DNA of 6,036 nucleotides. Source: Micrococcaceae bacterium. Lineage in GTDB: Bacteria; Actinomycetota; Actinomycetes; Actinomycetales; Micrococcaceae. Below are positions 1 through 6,036 of this stretch, piece by piece. The notes under the pieces are model-generated. The model saw only the letters and a list, made by a program, of their open reading frames with translations, searched no databases and had not been told where the DNA came from. Made by a program: the position numbers and the translations under genes. Where the stretch lies: positions 838 to 6,873 of the forward strand of contig DNHA01000226.1 of the NCBI GenBank assembly GCA_003486025.1, given 5' to 3'. Each line of letters begins with the position of its first letter. The stretch's first letter is position 1.

Positions 1-1785
1 CGCGCCATGCTGCTGGAGGTGCTCGGCTCGGAATGCGGGAAGAACATCGACCAGGGGGACGTGGAAATCTCCGAGGCGATCGACTTCGCGCACTACTATG
101 CACAGCGTGGACTGGAACTAGACACCGTTGATGGCGCAACCTTTGTGCCTTCGAAGCTGACGGTAGTCACCCCGCCGTGGAACTTCCCCATGGCAATCCC
201 TGCAGGTTCCACCATGTCCGCACTGGCCGCCGGCTCCGCGGTAATCATCAAGCCTGCCACCCTGGCCTCACGCATTGGCTCGGTGATGGTGCAGACTCTC
301 TGGGACGCCGGAGTGCCTAAGGACGTCCTGCAGCTGGTGTTCGCCGGGAACCGTGACCTGGGTACCCAGCTGGTATCCGACGAGCGAGTGGATCGTTTGA
401 TCCTCACCGGTGGCTATGAGACCGCAGAACTCTTCCGTTCCTTCCGCAAGGACCTGCCACTGCTGGCAGAAACCTCGGGCAAGAACGCCATCATCGTCAC
501 CCCGCACGCGGACCTCGACCTGGCCGCCCGCGACGTGGTGGCCTCGGCTTTCGGACACGCCGGACAGAAATGCTCCGCCGCCTCACTGGTAGTACTCGTT
601 GGCTCCGTGGCAGATTCACGGCGCTTCAACAGCCAGCTGATCGACGCGGTGAAGTCGCTGAAGGTCGGCTACCCATGGAACCCAGAATCCCAGATGGGCC
701 CATTGATCGATGAGCCGGGCGAAAAGCTGAAGCGTGGTTTGACCACCCTCGGTGCCGGTGAGCGTTGGGCCGTGGAACCGAAGCAGCTCGATGAGTCGGG
801 CAAGCTCTACTCGCCAGGCGTACGTTACGGGGTCAAGCGTGGCAGCGAATACCACCTGACCGAATACTTCGGCCCGATCCTTGGAGTGATGACCGCTTCG
901 ACCCTGGAAGAAGCAGTTGAGCTGGTCAACGAGGTCGACTTCGGGTTGACTTCAGGCTTGCACTCGCTGGACCGCGATGAGTTGGCTTACTGGATGGAAA
1001 ACATCCAGGCTGGAAACATCTACGTGAACCGTGGCATCACCGGCGCTATCGTGCAGCGCCAGCCATTTGGTGGTTGGAAGAAGTCGGCCATTGGTGCAGG
1101 CACCAAGGCTGGCGGCCCGAACTACCTGGTCGGCATGGGCAGCTGGGTTGACGCACCGGTGCGCGAAACTGCGGCACTGTCCGTCTTTGACGAACGGCTG
1201 CTGAACGCAGCGGAGCTATCCGAAACTGATTCGGCTTGGCTGCGCGGAGCACTGGGTAGCGACAAGCTGTGGTGGAATCAGGAATTCAACCAGGCTAAGG
1301 ACCGTTCGGGTCTGGTCGCGGAACGCAACATCTTCCGCTACAAGCCGGTAGATGTCACCGTACGCTTCGAGGCCGCAACCAGCGAACACGGTGTGGCCGA
1401 GGCGCTGCGTGTAGTCGCCGCCGGGGTCACCGCAGGGTCCCGCGTGCTGCTTTCCAGCGGGCTGGAACTGCCACGTGGGGTACGCAACCTGTTCGCCGAA
1501 CATTCGGTGATCGTGGTTGATGAGGATGCGGATGCTTTCGCCGCTCGAGCTGCTCGCCTGGCTGCGAAGACTGGACCGACTTCTTCATCACGCATCCGTT
1601 TGATCGGTGGTTCGGTGAAGGCTCTGTCCGAGGCTACCGATGGTAAGCCGGATGTGGCGATCTACGCCTCGCCGGTCACCGGTGCCGGACGCGTGGAAAT
1701 GTTGCCATTCCTGCACGAGCAGGCCGTGTCGATTACCGCGCACCGCTTCGGTACGCCGAATCACCTCAGCGATGAATTGATCTAG
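1..1785 (+). CDS. putA: PutA, C-terminal part: L-glutamate gamma-semialdehyde (P5C) dehydrogenase, 5' partial
   Basis: The reading frame is open from base 1, so the start lies outside the window; 594 codons are visible. It encodes the aldehyde dehydrogenase half of proline utilisation A, which oxidises glutamate semialdehyde to glutamate with NAD+ after proline dehydrogenase has made P5C. Visible residue 61 is the Asn of the PWNF motif, Glu157 lies in LAETSGKN, and catalytic Cys191 lies in GQKCSA. The SEAIDFAHYYA stretch near residue 23 is typical of PutA rather than stand-alone dehydrogenases. Residues from about 390 to the end form the extra C-terminal domain seen in long PutA proteins, with the tail motif EQAVSITAHRFG. 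The proline dehydrogenase half is inferred to lie upstream; a stand-alone P5C dehydrogenase with this tail cannot be fully excluded. No frameshift or missing catalytic residue is seen. The gene ends 26 bases before a strong terminator. Confidence 0.95.
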   Translation, partial: RAMLLEVLGSECGKNIDQGDVEISEAIDFAHYYAQRGLELDTVDGATFVPSKLTVVTPPWNFPMAIPAGSTMSALAAGSAVIIKPATLASRIGSVMVQTLWDAGVPKDVLQLVFAGNRDLGTQLVSDERVDRLILTGGYETAELFRSFRKDLPLLAETSGKNAIIVTPHADLDLAARDVVASAFGHAGQKCSAASLVVLVGSVADSRRFNSQLIDAVKSLKVGYPWNPESQMGPLIDEPGEKLKRGLTTLGAGERWAVEPKQLDESGKLYSPGVRYGVKRGSEYHLTEYFGPILGVMTASTLEEAVELVNEVDFGLTSGLHSLDRDELAYWMENIQAGNIYVNRGITGAIVQRQPFGGWKKSAIGAGTKAGGPNYLVGMGSWVDAPVRETAALSVFDERLLNAAELSETDSAWLRGALGSDKLWWNQEFNQAKDRSGLVAERNIFRYKPVDVTVRFEAATSEHGVAEALRVVAAGVTAGSRVLLSSGLELPRGVRNLFAEHSVIVVDEDADAFAARAARLAAKTGPTSSSRIRLIGGSVKALSEATDGKPDVAIYASPVTGAGRVEMLPFLHEQAVSITAHRFGTPNHLSDELI

Positions 1786-1810
1786 TCACCCGCTAGTCTG
1801 TAACGCATAG

Positions 1811-1864
1811 GCCGTGGGCCGGTCCGCACCTCTTATTGAGGCCGGACCGGCCCGCGGTGCTTTA
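1811..1864 (+). terminator. Rho-independent-like terminator of putA
   Basis: Bases 1812-1826 pair with 1843-1857 over 15 positions, with one T-G wobble. Inside, CCTC (1829-1832) pairs with GAGG (1838-1841) around a five-base loop. The stem is very GC-rich and is followed after GC by a short TTT run. The T tract is weak, but short tails after long GC stems are common in high-GC actinobacteria. On the opposite strand the hairpin is not followed by T residues, so it mainly serves putA. Confidence 0.85.
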
Positions 1865-1887
1865 ACGTTGGTTAATTGAGACAACAT

Positions 1888-1936
1888 AGAGGAGGCCAAA
1901 GTGGCATCGGAACCGATTTCATCGCCTGCAACGTAG
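1888..1936 (+). other. Strong ribosome binding site followed by an 11-codon mini-ORF
   Basis: AGAGGAGG at 1888-1895 is close to a perfect Shine-Dalgarno sequence and sits five bases before GTG at 1901. The frame reads 11 sense codons (VASEPISSPAT) and stops at TAG 1934-1936. No convincing promoter is visible between the putA terminator and this site. It may be the 5' remnant of a lost gene, a leader peptide, or chance. The frame stays open for more than 40 codons after the TAG but yields nothing recognisable. Confidence 0.3.
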
Positions 1937-2010
1937 CGCGTGACTATGGCCGCCGGGCGTGGTCTTTTTCGGGTCCGGCAGCTCAACTTTCGGCGTAAGA
2001 TGACGAACGT

Positions 2011-2472
2011 TTATTCCAAAATCTCTCCGACGCCGCGAAGATTTACTTCACCGAGACTGACTATGTGCAGGTATTGATCCGGCGCTTCTAGTTCAGCAGT
2101 AGTTCGACTGAAATATAAGGCCGTGGCCCGCGGCGACTCCATGATTCCGAAGACTGGATTCCCATTGGCGTCCTCGTTATACGGTAACAACGTGGTGTGG
2201 GCGAGATACAGGGCATTGCCTCCGGCGCTGCCATTGCCCGCAGCACCCTCAACCTTTCGGGCTTCCCAGCAAACTTCAGTCTCAGGATGCTTTTCCTGAA
2301 TCGCAAAGCATTCCTGCTCGCTGGCCACGACCGCAATTATTGGCTCTATGTATTCTAAATCCGGAAACGGGCTGGGTTGCTTGCCGTAAACAACGTAGAC
2401 CATCGGTTCACCTGAGACCTTCGGCCCAAGGTGAATCTTGAGTTTTGCCAGGATGTTGCTAAGAGACGGCAT
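2011..2472 (-). CDS. Hypothetical protein, 153 aa, cytoplasmic
   Basis: I do not recognise this protein. The ATG at 2472 is chosen because GAAGGG lies six bases upstream, and a promoter-like pair sits about 25-60 bases further up. The product has no signal peptide or membrane segment and looks like a soluble cytoplasmic protein. Residues 24-74 (MVYVVYG, then PIIAVVASEQECFAIQ) alternate hydrophobic strands with a helix, the layout of a small alpha/beta domain. A Gly/Ala/Asn-rich linker at about 76-86 separates this from a second strand-rich part (residues 87-150). Cysteines are at 55 and 68. Codon use is less GC-biased than in putA, which may mean recent acquisition or low expression. It converges on putA; no clear terminator follows its stop. 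Its function is unknown, and nothing links it to the sulfur genes. Confidence 0.72.
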   Translation of the reverse strand: MPSLSNILAKLKIHLGPKVSGEPMVYVVYGKQPSPFPDLEYIEPIIAVVASEQECFAIQEKHPETEVCWEARKVEGAAGNGSAGGNALYLAHTTLLPYNEDANGNPVFGIMESPRATALYFSRTTAELEAPDQYLHIVSLGEVNLRGVGEILE

Positions 2473-2504
2473 GGAACACCCTTCTGTGCAGGAGCAGATT
2501 CATA

Positions 2505-2533
2505 GGCATAGCAAGTCATGCCATTGTAAACAA
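2505..2533 (-). promoter_or_regulatory. Candidate promoter of the 153-aa gene
   Basis: Read on the minus strand, TTGTTT (2533-2528) and TATGCC (2510-2505) are separated by 17 bases. This would place the start of transcription near 2498, giving a leader of about 25 bases before the ATG at 2472 that includes the GAAGGG ribosome binding site. The match to a vegetative sigma consensus is fair, not strong. Confidence 0.45.
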
Positions 2534-2536
2534 TGG
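2521..2536. promoter_or_regulatory. Perfect 7-2-7 palindrome, candidate operator
   Basis: CCATTGT (2521-2527) and ACAATGG (2530-2536) are exact inverted repeats around AA. The palindrome covers the -35 hexamer of the candidate promoter of the 153-aa gene, the expected place for a dimeric repressor to block RNA polymerase. The regulator is not identifiable from this window. The site does not resemble the TACCC-N4-GGGTA sites near the sulfur genes. Confidence 0.45.
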
Positions 2537-2570
2537 TGCCTAGTGCAAGGCCAGACCTAGTGGTCCCACG

Positions 2571-2807
2571 TCAGGGAGACTTGCCGGCTAGCGCCGATCT
2601 AGCCGATGCTCGGCGTGCCTTCGCCGCTAAGGAACGCCCCCACTTACCTTGGGCAACCCGACTATTTCCGCCCCACTCGATGTCTGGAAGCTCCCAGTAT
2701 CGACCCAAAGTGACGGCTTGGATCCGAGTGGCCATGTGGGTTTCGAGATTGGCCGGCGTGCGGTCGATGATGACCGCGTTGCGTGCTGGGAACCGTATGA
2801 TGCGCAT
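2571..2807 (-). pseudogene. Possible gene remnant, 78-codon frame, unknown product
   Basis: This minus-strand frame is the most coding-like in the surrounding 700 bases: codons such as CGC, ATC, GTC, GAC, GCC and GGC dominate its first half, and the peptide (ARNAVIIDRTPANLETH, then TLGRYWELPDIEWGG) has a protein-like composition. However, the ATG at 2807 has no ribosome binding site, and the frame is closed by TAG seven codons upstream. Another minus frame starting at ATG 2850 (MTENWSAIEPSTPF) overlaps its beginning, so a single frameshift near 2807 could join the two. I read it as a frameshifted or truncated remnant. It could instead be a small leaderless gene or chance, and no family is recognised. 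Confidence 0.28.
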
Positions 2808-3040
2808 GAAAAGGCGTCGAGGGCTCTATCGCGCTCCAATTTTCCGTCATCAACGTGACTTCGTCGGTGGGGGATTGACAGCGAGGAATGTGCACCCTCT
2901 GCTCCGCGTAATGGGTAGGCGGTGAAGATGGGTGGCAACGCGCTGGTTAATGCCATCAAGGCAGCCGCGGTGGTTTGAAATCCAAGAGATCACTGATTAG
3001 CTCACCTCAGAGAATGAAGAAGTCATGAGAAGTGCACGGG

Positions 3041-3059
3041 CTGAATCCTCCGGGTTCAG
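3041..3059. other. Small hairpin beyond the DsrE-family gene
   Basis: CTGAATCC (3041-3048) pairs with GGGTTCAG (3052-3059), eight pairs with one T-G wobble and a three-base loop. It lies about 120 bases past the stop of the minus-strand DsrE-family gene. It has no T run on either side, so it is at best a weak terminator or an RNA 3' end structure. Confidence 0.3.
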
Positions 3060-3176
3060 GAATCTACGCGTCCCTGTAGACAGCGACGCTAACAAAGTTT
3101 GAGCTGGTGACGTGTGTGGAATTTTTACTCCACCACCGCGTCGGTTGTCGAGTACGTGTGGCCGTTTCCGAATCGG

Positions 3177-3524
3177 TTATAGGCGTATATATGCGGCGCC
3201 TTCGATTTGCTTCTTGGCCAGATGGGCTACCGCGGCGCTGACTATGAGTGCGCCCTCGACGAGTTGTTTGCGCTCGATGCCAATTGATCGAAGGCTGTTG
3301 GCGCACGCGCTAATGGTGAATCCTGCTTCTACTAAGGAATTCAGTATTGGGGCAGAATCCCCATCGTTTAATAGGCTTTTCACCTTCGCTCCCTGAACGA
3401 CGATCTCGATAGTGTAATCCGGTAACTCGGCACGGGCATTACGTGCAATCCGAGCGGCTGTTTCGAGGTCTGGGAACGAGGATTCGTCAGGACCGGCGAG
3501 GTGTAGAAGAAGATGGTGGCTCAT
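3177..3524 (-). CDS. DsrE-family sulfur-transfer-like protein, 115 aa
   Basis: The ATG at 3524 is preferred to an upstream in-frame ATG at 3611 because GAAGGG sits six bases before it and the protein then begins directly with the first beta strand, MSHHLLLHLAG. A length of 115 residues suits single-domain DsrE/DsrF-like proteins. Cys74 in FTISACANSL is at the position of the conserved cysteine that carries sulfur in active members. The C-terminal block, VEGALIVSAAVAHLAKKQIEGAAYIRL, matches the family pattern of a strand, a helix and a QxEGxAYI tail. Members are cytoplasmic and often move sulfane sulfur between partners. The neighbouring CstR-like repressor and persulfide dioxygenase support that role here. 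It lies 195 bases downstream of the repressor gene on the same strand; whether they share a transcript is uncertain. The exact sulfur donor and acceptor are unknown. Confidence 0.85.
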   Translation of the reverse strand: MSHHLLLHLAGPDESSFPDLETAARIARNARAELPDYTIEIVVQGAKVKSLLNDGDSAPILNSLVEAGFTISACANSLRSIGIERKQLVEGALIVSAAVAHLAKKQIEGAAYIRL

Positions 3525-3648
3525 ACGATGCCCTTCGTAGATGCTGACTTGCTTACGGGATGCTGCATGGGTGCGTTCAAATGACGGTGACCGCAGGGGC
3601 TGGATCTTCATCGAAAATCTCGACCAGAAAACAGCTCAGGGGCAATGG

Positions 3649-3672
3649 CAAAACCATAAATAGTGGGGTTTG
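3649..3672. repeat. Imperfect inverted repeat upstream of the DsrE-family gene
   Basis: CAAAACC (3649-3655) and GGGTTTG (3666-3672) are inverted repeats with one mismatch around a ten-base centre. They lie in the 195-base gap between the repressor gene and the DsrE-family gene. They could be an operator for a separate dsrE promoter, but no good -35/-10 pair is visible beside them. The spacing differs from the four cst-type sites. Confidence 0.2.
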
Positions 3673-3719
3673 ATCAACTGTGCGAGCATGCATGGGCGAG
3701 GCCCTGGGTTAGCCGTGGA

Positions 3720-4031
<312 letters not shown>

Positions 4032-4057
4032 AGGCGCTGCGAAGGTAATGAATCGTA

Positions 4058-4073
4058 ATACCCTGTGGGGTAG
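4058..4073. promoter_or_regulatory. Degenerate cst-type palindrome (site 2)
   Basis: TACCC (4059-4063) and GGGTA (4068-4072) flank TGTG, the same arm-spacer-arm layout as the better sites but without the CTAG centre. Its centre is 44 bases from that of site 1. It may be a weaker auxiliary binding site or a decayed one. Confidence 0.4.
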
Positions 4074-4219
4074 CTCCAGCGCGCGCGTGAGAGCGGTATT
4101 TCTGAGCACCGTCGATAACCTTGCCCGCTTCGAGCGAGGCGTGGATAAGCACTGCTGATGGCGGTCCGGGCCGCGGTCGCCTGTGGCCCTTGTTGCTCAA
4201 AGAGTGACTGATAAAAGAT

Positions 4220-4248
4220 TTGACACATACCCCTAGGGGTATTATTGT
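4220..4248 (+). promoter_or_regulatory. Promoter of the cstB-like gene with operator in the spacer (site 3)
   Basis: A perfect TTGACA -35 (4220-4225) and a TATTGT -10 (4243-4248) are 17 bases apart. The perfect 16-base palindrome ATACCCCTAGGGGTAT (4227-4242) fills all but one base of the spacer, so bound repressor and RNA polymerase should exclude each other. Predicted start of transcription is near 4255, giving a leader of about 57 bases. The palindrome matches sites known for CsoR/CstR-family repressors. Confidence 0.85.
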
Positions 4249-4262
4249 CGTATCTAAACCTC

Positions 4263-4278
4263 ATACCCCTGGGGGTAT
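4263..4278. promoter_or_regulatory. Second operator in the cstB leader (site 4)
   Basis: ATACCCC and GGGGTAT form a palindrome around a TG centre at 4263-4278. Its centre is exactly 36 bases downstream of the centre of site 3, and it lies within the predicted transcript just after the start. It could strengthen repression by occupying a second site or by blocking early elongation. Confidence 0.72.
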
Positions 4279-4311
4279 TTGAGGACGTTCACGCAAACAA
4301 AAGGATAGAGC

Positions 4312-5709
4312 ATGCTTCTCGAACGCATTTACGACGAGGACCTCGCCCAGGCCAGCTACTTCATTGGCTGTCAGGCCAAGGGAGAAGCCGTAGTGGTCGA
4401 CGCCCGCCGCGACATTCAGGTATACCAAGAACTTGCGGCGAAAAATGGGATGAAAATCGTGGCCGTCACCGAGACCCACATCCACGCCGACTACCTCTCA
4501 GGCACCCGGGAGCTAGCCGCCGCCACCGATGCAACCATTTATGTTTCGGGCGAAGGCGGAGCAGACTGGCAGTACGAATTCGAAGGCGAACGTCTCTTCG
4601 ATCAGGACGCCATCACGCTGGGAAATATCAGCCTCAAGGCCTTGCATACCCCGGGCCACACCCCCGAGCACCTGTCCTTCCTGGTCACCGATGGCGCCTT
4701 CAGCGACAAGCCGGGCTTTCTACTCTCCGGGGACTTCGTGTTCTCCGGGGACCTGGGCCGGCCGGATCTGCTCGACGAGGCCGCCGGTGGCATCGACACC
4801 CGTTTTGCCGGAGCCCACGACCTGTTCGTTTCCCTCAAGGAAAAGTTTGTGACCTTGCCTGACTACATCCAGGTCTACCCGGGCCACGGAGCAGGCAGTG
4901 CCTGCGGCAAGGCGCTAGGCGCGATCCCCTCTTCAACCGTCGGTTACGAACGCAACTTCGCCTGGTGGGGCCCCTACTTGGCCGCCGACGACGAAGCCGG
5001 ATTCGTCGAGGCACTGCTCGACGGCCAGCCAGACGCCCACGCCTACTTCGGCCGCATGAAGCGCCAAAACCGCCAGGGACCAGTGATCCTGGGCGAACGC
5101 GCACCATTGACTGAGCTGGCAATAAAAGACGTCGCTATAGCTCTGGCCGCCGACAAAATCGGCGTCATCGATACCCGGCACCACAGTCAGGTGCAGGCCG
5201 GCTCCGTGACCGGCGCCTTGAACATTCCGGCGGGCAATAAGACGGCAAGCTACGGCGGTTGGGCCGTGGATCCGGAAACCGACCACCGCCCGCTGGTGCT
5301 GTTGGCACCGAGCAGTGAAATCGCCACCGAGATGTGGGGCCACCTCATCCGCGTGGGCATCGATAATGTCGCTGGATACATCACGTCCTTTGACGGGCTG
5401 CCGGTCTATATTCCTAAGACTTTGGCACCCGCCGATCTGGCCCGGTTCGATGCGGCCATGGTCCTGGATGTGCGCAATAAATCCGAACACACCGCCGGGC
5501 ATATTCCGGGCTCCGAGCAACTCAATGCAGGACGCGTGTTGTGGCACACCGAAAAGCTACCGAAGGACGGGGTGATCGTGAGTTATTGCCAGTCGGGAGT
5601 CCGCAACTCGGTGGCAGCTTCGGCTCTGCGCCGGGCAGGGTTCGACGTCGTTGAACTCGAGGGCAGCTATGCAGGCTGGGCTGACTGGAAGCAAACGCAG
5701 AACGTCTAG
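4312..5709 (+). CDS. cstB: CstB-like persulfide dioxygenase / pseudo-rhodanese / rhodanese fusion, 465 aa
   Basis: The ATG at 4312 is preceded by AAAGGA at six bases. Residues 1-250 form a metallo-beta-lactamase fold of the ETHE1 type: THIHAD (His56, His58, Asp60), His116 in PGHTPEH, Asp141 in SGD and His192 in YPGHG. His56, His116 and Asp141 are at the positions expected for iron binding. Cys198 lies in GSACGK. Residues about 265-365 form a rhodanese-like domain whose active loop reads LLAPSSEIAT, with Ala332 where cysteine should be, so it is a pseudo-rhodanese. Residues about 375-460 form a second rhodanese with active Cys426 in CQSGVR. This order and size match CstB, which oxidises small-thiol persulfides to sulfite and handles thiosulfate in the cytoplasm. 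In an actinobacterium the thiol could be coenzyme A or mycothiol (inference). It is divergent from the repressor and controlled by sites 3 and 4. Confidence 0.93.
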   Translation: MLLERIYDEDLAQASYFIGCQAKGEAVVVDARRDIQVYQELAAKNGMKIVAVTETHIHADYLSGTRELAAATDATIYVSGEGGADWQYEFEGERLFDQDAITLGNISLKALHTPGHTPEHLSFLVTDGAFSDKPGFLLSGDFVFSGDLGRPDLLDEAAGGIDTRFAGAHDLFVSLKEKFVTLPDYIQVYPGHGAGSACGKALGAIPSSTVGYERNFAWWGPYLAADDEAGFVEALLDGQPDAHAYFGRMKRQNRQGPVILGERAPLTELAIKDVAIALAADKIGVIDTRHHSQVQAGSVTGALNIPAGNKTASYGGWAVDPETDHRPLVLLAPSSEIATEMWGHLIRVGIDNVAGYITSFDGLPVYIPKTLAPADLARFDAAMVLDVRNKSEHTAGHIPGSEQLNAGRVLWHTEKLPKDGVIVSYCQSGVRNSVAASALRRAGFDVVELEGSYAGWADWKQTQNV

Positions 5710-5759
5710 GTTCTGCGCCTCCAAATCCTCGACACCTTTCTAATTCCAACTATTGTTCG

Positions 5760-5793
5760 TGGTCCCGCCTCCCCAGATTCGGAAGCGGGACCG
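5760..5793 (+). terminator. Hairpin between the cstB-like and rhodanese genes
   Basis: GGTCCCGC (5761-5768) pairs with GCGGGACC (5785-5792). After one C-A mismatch, TCC (5770-5772) pairs with GGA (5781-5783) around an eight-base loop. No T run follows; the next bases are GGCCGGGCGCAAAAA. It may be a weak terminator that lowers downstream expression, an RNA-stability element, or the end of the cstB transcript, in which case the rhodanese gene needs its own promoter. None is evident in the remaining bases. Confidence 0.45.
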
Positions 5794-5829
5794 GCCGGGC
5801 GCAAAAATCCGGCAGAAAGACTCACACCC

Positions 5830-6036
5830 ATGAATGCCAACCCGCAGACCACCAGTCCTGAAGAACTCAAGGACTGGATTACGTCCGGTGCCCAGATCGT
5901 AGTACTTGACGTGCGCTCAGCCGCCGAATTCGAAACCCTGCACATCAAGGGGTCCTACAACGTTCCCTTGCCGTTGCTCGCTGAACACACCGAGGAACTT
6001 GCCAAGAAACTCGACACCAAGGTGGTGCTGGTCTGC
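5830..6036 (+). CDS. Single-domain rhodanese, 3' truncated by the window end
   Basis: Sixty-nine codons are visible from ATG 5830, which has only a weak ribosome binding site (AGAAAGA about ten bases upstream). The start of a rhodanese fold is clear: SPEELKDWI, then IVVLDVRSAAEFETLHIKGSYNVPL, the substrate-loop and entry motif, and VVLVC. The last codon, TGC, encodes Cys69, the expected active-site cysteine that carries a persulfide during sulfur transfer; the rest of the active loop lies outside the window. The protein is probably cytoplasmic, with no signal peptide. It follows the cstB-like gene by 120 bases on the same strand and probably belongs to the same sulfur-detoxification unit, although a hairpin lies between them. 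The single visible domain suggests a stand-alone sulfurtransferase, but further C-terminal domains cannot be ruled out. Confidence 0.88.
   Translation, partial: MNANPQTTSPEELKDWITSGAQIVVLDVRSAAEFETLHIKGSYNVPLPLLAEHTEELAKKLDTKVVLVC

Larger units (their letters stand above)
2473..3176. other. 704-base interval with no confident gene
   Basis: Between the 153-aa gene and the DsrE-family gene, frames on both strands are short, overlapping and lack ribosome binding sites. The first 65 bases hold the promoter and palindrome of the 153-aa gene. Bases 2571-2807 contain one minus-strand frame with coding-like codon use, listed separately. Bases 2960-3176 hold only small hairpins (3041-3059 and 3116-3133). 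The picture suits an eroded segment or a site of past insertion and deletion. Confidence 0.5.

Noticed and set aside
1786..1986. 66-codon minus-strand frame
   Set aside because: It runs through the putA terminator hairpin and has no start signal.
2533..2925. 130-codon plus-strand frame
   Set aside because: It has no ribosome binding site, starts inside the palindrome and has an Arg/Met-rich composition typical of a chance frame; the minus-strand frame is more coding-like.
3036..3066. GGGTTCAGGAATC resembling the T-arm of a tRNA
   Set aside because: There is no acceptor stem, anticodon arm or CCA-compatible fold around it; it is part of a simple eight-pair hairpin.
3525..3611. N-terminal extension of the DsrE-family protein to an upstream ATG (144 aa)
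   Set aside because: The extra 29 residues are basic and unlike the family, and the downstream ATG at 3524 has a well-spaced GAAGGG site.
4245..4862. 205-codon plus-strand frame
   Set aside because: It is a shadow of the CstB-like gene in another frame, rich in Arg, His, Pro and Gly, and begins inside the promoter region.
4933..5547. 204-codon minus-strand frame
   Set aside because: It is antisense to the CstB-like coding sequence, whose domains are unmistakable; no family motifs are seen in it.

Overview
The window looks like part of a high-GC actinobacterial chromosome, most likely Micrococcaceae (Arthrobacter or Glutamicibacter type). This rests on a GC-rich third codon position, a bifunctional-type PutA tail and the overall protein style. 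It is an inference, because no rRNA or other phylogenetic marker is present.

Left part (1-1860). The 3' portion of a large plus-strand putA gene gives the P5C dehydrogenase half and the C-terminal domain of a proline-catabolism enzyme. It ends at a strong hairpin terminator. A short unexplained stretch follows, with a near-perfect ribosome binding site in front of only 11 sense codons.

Middle (2011-3176). A minus-strand gene for a 153-residue protein I do not recognise converges on putA. It has a plausible promoter whose -35 lies inside a perfect 7-2-7 palindrome. Upstream is about 700 bases with weak or decayed coding signal. The best candidate there is a 78-codon minus-strand frame that may be a gene remnant.

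Right part (3177-6036). This is a reactive-sulfur (persulfide/sulfide) detoxification locus resembling the staphylococcal cst system. On the minus strand are a CsoR/FrmR-family repressor with CstR-like cysteines and a DsrE-family protein. Divergently on the plus strand are a CstB-like fusion (persulfide dioxygenase, pseudo-rhodanese, rhodanese) and a single-domain rhodanese cut by the window end. The 334-base gap between repressor and cstB-like gene holds four related palindromes of the form TACCC-N4-GGGTA. One fills almost exactly the spacer between a TTGACA -35 and its -10, and another overlaps the probable repressor promoter. The simplest model is that the repressor silences both arms until persulfides join its two cysteines. 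DsrE and rhodanese proteins would then pass sulfane sulfur along while the dioxygenase oxidises low-molecular-weight persulfides to sulfite. No sulfide:quinone reductase or sulfite exporter is visible here; they may lie beyond the right edge.
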